From assembly GCF_041624275.1 (NCBI RefSeq), contig NZ_JBFJVE010000008.1, positions 1 to 33,778 on the forward strand: a DNA stretch of 33,778 bases, in the 5' to 3' direction. Below are positions 31,010 through 33,778 of the stretch, in pieces (positions within the stretch are counted from its first letter, which is position 1; each line of letters starts with the position of its first letter). Both the position numbers and the translations under genes were made by a program. This DNA comes from Shimia sp041624275 (GTDB taxonomy: Bacteria > Pseudomonadota > Alphaproteobacteria > Rhodobacterales > Rhodobacteraceae). The notes below the pieces were generated by a model, which was not told the DNA's origin, did not search any database, and was given only the letters and a program-made list of their open reading frames with translations.

Positions 31010-31435
31010 GTGGATGATCTTGATCGCAACCTGATCTCGGCCCTGCGCCATGACGCGCGGGCCTCGCTGTCGGATCTGGCGCTGTTGCTCGGCGTCTCGC
31101 GCACCACCGTGCGCGGCCGGATCGAGCGGCTGCGCGAGCGCGGCGACATCGTCGGCTTTTCGGTGGTGCTGAAACAGGATGCCCATCGCGACCCGGTGCG
31201 CGGCCTGATGATGATCGGCATCGAGGGGCGCGGCGCCGAGCGCGTCTCGCGCCAGCTGGGCGGGCTGACCGCGGTGCGGGCGATTCACTCGACCAACGGG
31301 CGCTGGGACCTGATCGTCGAACTGGGCACCGAGACCCTGGAAGAGCTGGACGCGGTGCTCGGGCGCATCCGCCGTTTCGAAGGGGTCAGCACCTCGGAAA
31401 CCAACCTGCTGCTGGCGACCCGCAAATCCGGGTAG
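31010..31435 (+). CDS. Lrp/AsnC family transcriptional regulator
   Basis: The 141-residue protein has the N-terminal winged helix (LDRNLISALRHDARASLSDLALLLGVSRTTVRGRIERLRERGDI) and a C-terminal RAM/ligand domain (AVRAIHSTNGRWDLIVELGTETLEELDAVLGRIR). These regulators sense amino acids, often arginine or ornithine when next to such genes. Translation starts at GTG 31010, which gives the standard MDDLDRNLI opening. It is divergent from the arginase operon, and phased half-sites lie between. Regulation of that operon is inferred, not shown. Confidence 0.92.
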   Translation: MDDLDRNLISALRHDARASLSDLALLLGVSRTTVRGRIERLRERGDIVGFSVVLKQDAHRDPVRGLMMIGIEGRGAERVSRQLGGLTAVRAIHSTNGRWDLIVELGTETLEELDAVLGRIRRFEGVSTSETNLLLATRKSG

Positions 31436-31460
31436 CGGCCCCCGGCAGGGCGAGGGGCGA

Positions 31461-31478
31461 GAATTTTCTAGAAAATTC
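31461..31478. terminator. 18-base perfect palindrome at convergent gene ends
   Basis: GAATTTTCTAGAAAATTC is a perfect dyad that includes the dsbB stop codon (TAG on the minus strand). The regulator gene ends 26 bases to its left. It may terminate both genes as an AT-rich hairpin, although it lacks the usual GC-rich stem. Confidence 0.45.
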
Positions 31479-31947
31479 CTGCCCGGCCCGTGGGCCGATG
31501 CGCGGCCCAGATCCAGAGGCCGGCGACCACCAGCGATCCGATGGCGTTGAGATTGGCCATGGTCAGGCCGAACATCATCCAAGGGATCTCGTCACAGAGC
31601 ACGGGGGCGGCGTTTTCGAGGCTGAGCAGGTTGCCGGAATCGGCGCTGAGCCCGCGCCCGGTGCAGGAGCTTGGCCCCAGCCACCATTTGCGCTCGACCC
31701 CGGAATGGTAGAAACCGATCAGCGAGGTGGTGAGCGTCGCCAGCCCCGCGAGGTAATACCAAAGCCGCGCGCCGAGGAAATAGGCCAGAACCCCAAGCCC
31801 GATCGCCGCCCAATGCGGCCAGCGCTGCCAATAGCACATGGCACAGGGCGCGAGGCCGCCGATATACTGGAAGCCCCAGGCGCCGAGGATCGAGGCCAGG
31901 GAATAGGCGGTCAGCAACAGGGTGAGGACAGGGCGGCTCAGGGTCAT
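31468..31947 (-). CDS. dsbB: Disulfide bond formation protein B
   Basis: The 159-residue inner-membrane quinone reductase reoxidises DsbA. Four hydrophobic helices are evident. The first periplasmic pair is Cys35-x2-Cys38 (APCAMCYWQR), and the second loop carries Cys95 and Cys118. The WQRWP segment beside the first pair is characteristic. The gene overlaps the upstream DedA-type gene by four bases (ATGA). dsbA is not nearby. Its stop codon lies in an 18-base palindrome. Confidence 0.94.
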   Translation of the reverse strand: MTLSRPVLTLLLTAYSLASILGAWGFQYIGGLAPCAMCYWQRWPHWAAIGLGVLAYFLGARLWYYLAGLATLTTSLIGFYHSGVERKWWLGPSSCTGRGLSADSGNLLSLENAAPVLCDEIPWMMFGLTMANLNAIGSLVVAGLWIWAAHRPTGRAGIF

Positions 31948-32522
31948 ATGAATCTCACAAGGACGAAGCCCCCGATCAGGAGCAGGAAGAACAGGGTCGT
32001 CATAAACCCGAGACGCCGCTCGATAAAGTCACGAATTGGTGCGCCGAATTTCCACAGCAGACCGGCGACGAGAAAGAACCGCAGCCCCCGCGCCAGGATC
32101 GCGGTCGACACGAAGACCGACAGCGGCATGCCGGTCCAGCCCGACATGATGGTGATGACCTTGAACGGAAACGGGGTGATGCCGGCGCCGAGCACCGCCC
32201 AGAAGCCGAAATCGTTGAACCGGCTGTTGAATTCGGCCACCGCGTCGGCCTTGCCGAGACTGTGAAGGATCGGCTGGCCGATCTGTTCGAAGGCAAAGGC
32301 GCCGATGGCATAGCCCAGCAGCCCGCCCAGCACCGAGGCGACCAGCGCCACCAGCGCGATCAGCCAGGCGCGCGCCGGCCGGGCCAGGATCATCGGGATC
32401 ATCAGCACGTCGGGCGGGATCGGAAACACCGAGCTTTCGGCAAAGCTGATGATCGCCAGCACCCAGAGGGCGCGGGGATGGCCCGCCAGCCCCATGGTCC
32501 AGTTGTAAAGTCTCGTGAGCAT
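31944..32522 (-). CDS. YqaA/DedA-type (SNARE-associated/VTT) membrane protein
   Basis: The 192-residue protein has four or five hydrophobic helices. A reentrant-type motif is seen as SVFPIPPDVLMIPMILARP, and a glycine-rich loop FGFWAVLGAGITPFPFKVITIMSGW fits the DedA/VTT family, YqaA subgroup. Members transport or flip lipids such as undecaprenyl phosphate or phosphatidylethanolamine, or support membrane homeostasis; the specific role here is unknown. I use ATG 32522; the preceding TTG is in frame but lacks a ribosome-binding site. Coupled to dsbB by ATGA overlap. Confidence 0.88.
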   Translation of the reverse strand: MLTRLYNWTMGLAGHPRALWVLAIISFAESSVFPIPPDVLMIPMILARPARAWLIALVALVASVLGGLLGYAIGAFAFEQIGQPILHSLGKADAVAEFNSRFNDFGFWAVLGAGITPFPFKVITIMSGWTGMPLSVFVSTAILARGLRFFLVAGLLWKFGAPIRDFIERRLGFMTTLFFLLLIGGFVLVRFI

Positions 32523-32597
32523 CAATGAACTATCCAGAAAGCGACGCCCATGTGGGACCGCAAATCGCCGCAGGATTCAAGCGAATAATGGGCTGTT

Positions 32598-32614
32598 GCG
32601 GCGTTTCACGCCGC
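32598..32614 (-). terminator. Hairpin downstream of the acyl-AMP ligase gene
   Basis: GCGGCG-TTTCA-CGCCGC lies 11 bases past the ligase stop codon. On the minus strand it is followed by AACAGCCC, without a U-run, so it is a weak candidate. Confidence 0.4.
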
Positions 32615-32625
32615 CGCCGCCCGGC

Positions 32626-33778
32626 TCAGAGCGGGCCCGCACCGGGCGGCTGCACGCGCACGTCCTCGCCGACCACGATCAGCCCGTCCGAAAGATACAG
32701 CTCGCGGCAGCGCTGGCGCTGGATCTTGCCGCTCGAGGTTTTCGGGATCGACGATTGGCGCAGCAGCGCCACCGCGCTTACCGGCAGCCCCAGCGCCCGG
32801 CTGACCGACAGCCGGATGGCCCGCGCGATCGCCGGCGTGTCGAGATCGCGCTGCGCCGAGCGGCTGACCTCGATCGCCACCACCAGCCGCTCCTGATCGC
32901 CGTCATCGACCAGAAAGGCGGCGGCGCAATTGGCGCGCAGCGCCGGGTGGCTCGATTGTGCGGCGGCCTCGACATCCTGCGGATAGTGGTTCTTGCCGTT
33001 GAGGATCAGCACGTCCTTGATCCGGCCGGTGACAAAGAGATTGCCGGCGTCGAGAAAGCCGAGATCGCCGGTGCGCAGATAGCGTTTCGTCTCAGAGCCG
33101 GGTTCCCCCGCGAGCCGGGCGTTGAAATGGGCCTCGGTCTCGTTCTCGTGGCGCCAGTAGCCCATGCCGACCGTGGGGCCGTGAAACCAGATCTCGCCCA
33201 CTTCGCCCTCGGCCAGGGCGCGCCGGGTTTCGGGGTCGACGATGCGAACCTCGTGCGCCGCGTCGGTGCGCCCGACGCTGACCGCGCGCAAAGGGTCGCC
33301 GGGCCTGTGGCCGGGCATCTGGCGCAGCACCGGCAGGGTCAGCTTGTCGGGCCCGGTGATCATCAGCGTGGATTCGGCCATGCCGTAGCAGGGATAGCAG
33401 CTCTCCGGGCGCAGCCCCTGCGGCGAAAAGGATTCGTTGAAGCGCTTGATGGTGCGCGGCCGCACTGGCTCCGAGCCGTTGAAGGCGACGTCCCAGCTTG
33501 ACAGGTCGAGCCCGGCGCGCGCCTCGGGGGCAATCCGGTCGACGCAGAGGTCGAAGGCGAAATTGGGCGCCCCGGCGGTGGTGCCGCGGTATTTCGAGAT
33601 CGCCCGCAGCCAGCGCACCGGCTCCTGAAGGAAGGCGCCCGGCGACATCAGCACACAGCGGCAGCCGACATAGGATGGCTGCATCATGTTGCCGATCAGC
33701 CCCATGTCGTGGAACATCGGGATCCAGCCGACGATGACGGTCTCGGTGTCGTGCTGGAAGCGGTCGCGGATCATCTGC
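32626..33778 (-). CDS. Fatty acyl-AMP ligase-type adenylate-forming enzyme, 5'-truncated
   Basis: The frame runs off the right edge; the N-terminal part is missing. The visible 384 residues contain WIPMFHDMGLIG, CYGMAESTLMI (adenylate-forming core), RTGDLGFLDAGNLFVTGRIKDVLILNGKNHYPQDVE and the C-terminal Lys in PKTSSGKIQRQRCRELYLSDGL. This set, especially NHYPQDVE, is typical of fatty acyl-AMP ligases, which pass an activated acyl chain to a carrier protein, not to CoA. Such enzymes usually stand beside polyketide, lipopeptide or lipid genes, which would lie beyond the window. The product is unknown. Confidence 0.88.
   Translation of the reverse strand, partial: QMIRDRFQHDTETVIVGWIPMFHDMGLIGNMMQPSYVGCRCVLMSPGAFLQEPVRWLRAISKYRGTTAGAPNFAFDLCVDRIAPEARAGLDLSSWDVAFNGSEPVRPRTIKRFNESFSPQGLRPESCYPCYGMAESTLMITGPDKLTLPVLRQMPGHRPGDPLRAVSVGRTDAAHEVRIVDPETRRALAEGEVGEIWFHGPTVGMGYWRHENETEAHFNARLAGEPGSETKRYLRTGDLGFLDAGNLFVTGRIKDVLILNGKNHYPQDVEAAAQSSHPALRANCAAAFLVDDGDQERLVVAIEVSRSAQRDLDTPAIARAIRLSVSRALGLPVSAVALLRQSSIPKTSSGKIQRQRCRELYLSDGLIVVGEDVRVQPPGAGPL

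Noticed and set aside
1..33778. Mobile elements, phage genes, CRISPR arrays, restriction or toxin-antitoxin systems
   Set aside because: No transposase, integrase, regularly spaced repeats or paired small toxin/antitoxin genes were seen. The HNH gene has no methyltransferase partner and is not intron- or intein-associated.

Overview
This window is a stretch of core chromosome from a high-G+C alphaproteobacterium, most likely a member of the Rhodobacteraceae. The evidence is the strong G/C third-position bias, a class II (B12-dependent) NrdJ of about 1,220 residues, the ppiD-trpE pairing, a two-domain cold-shock protein, and a non-pyrrolysine MttB-family methyltransferase. I see no prophage, insertion sequence, CRISPR array or plasmid backbone. 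Both ends cut genes: a divergent polysaccharide deacetylase on the left and a fatty acyl-AMP ligase on the right.

Layout, left to right. (1) 1-6,045: the deacetylase tail converges on a leftward block of aminotransferase, ppiD and trpE. (2) 6,045-10,330: a small membrane protein, a leftward fabI-lysE-gpt block, then rightward pdxH, a tandem cold-shock protein, a DUF192 protein and tRNA-Pro(UGG). (3) 10,330-14,620: a long AT-richer regulatory region followed by nrdJ. (4) 14,620-15,402: a lower-G+C patch with a DUF2188 gene and several hairpins. (5) 15,403-18,352: an MttB-family methyltransferase and an aminotransferase, both leftward. (6) 18,353-22,775: cysS, preceded by a Cys-codon leader ORF, then citramalate synthase and a squalene/phytoene-synthase-like gene. 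(7) 22,797-27,888: an MFS permease, a DNA glycosylase, an esterase, an orphan beta-barrel protein and an HNH nuclease. (8) 27,992-31,435: an arginine catabolic operon (arginase, CtlX-type hydrolase, ornithine cyclodeaminase), divergent from an Lrp/AsnC regulator. (9) 31,468-end: dsbB, a DedA/YqaA-type protein and the acyl-AMP ligase.

The most notable signals are regulatory. Upstream of cysS lies a 14-codon ORF (MNTARIIITCCIPC) with three Cys codons near its end. A sigma-70-like promoter is placed so that transcription would start at or next to its ATG, and complementary segments follow it. This looks like a cysteine-sensing leader for cysteinyl-tRNA synthetase. Separately, the HNH nuclease gene carries NrdR-box-like palindromes overlapping a predicted -10 element. 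The better box shares an 11-base core with a box in front of nrdJ, which suggests that a putative nuclease is co-regulated with ribonucleotide reduction.

Other regulatory or repeat structure includes a hairpin-plus-tail repeat found three times at gene 3' ends, a REP-like doublet between cysS and cimA, and helically phased TTGAA-type half-sites between the arginine operon and its probable regulator. All functional calls are from reading the sequence; no database search was run.
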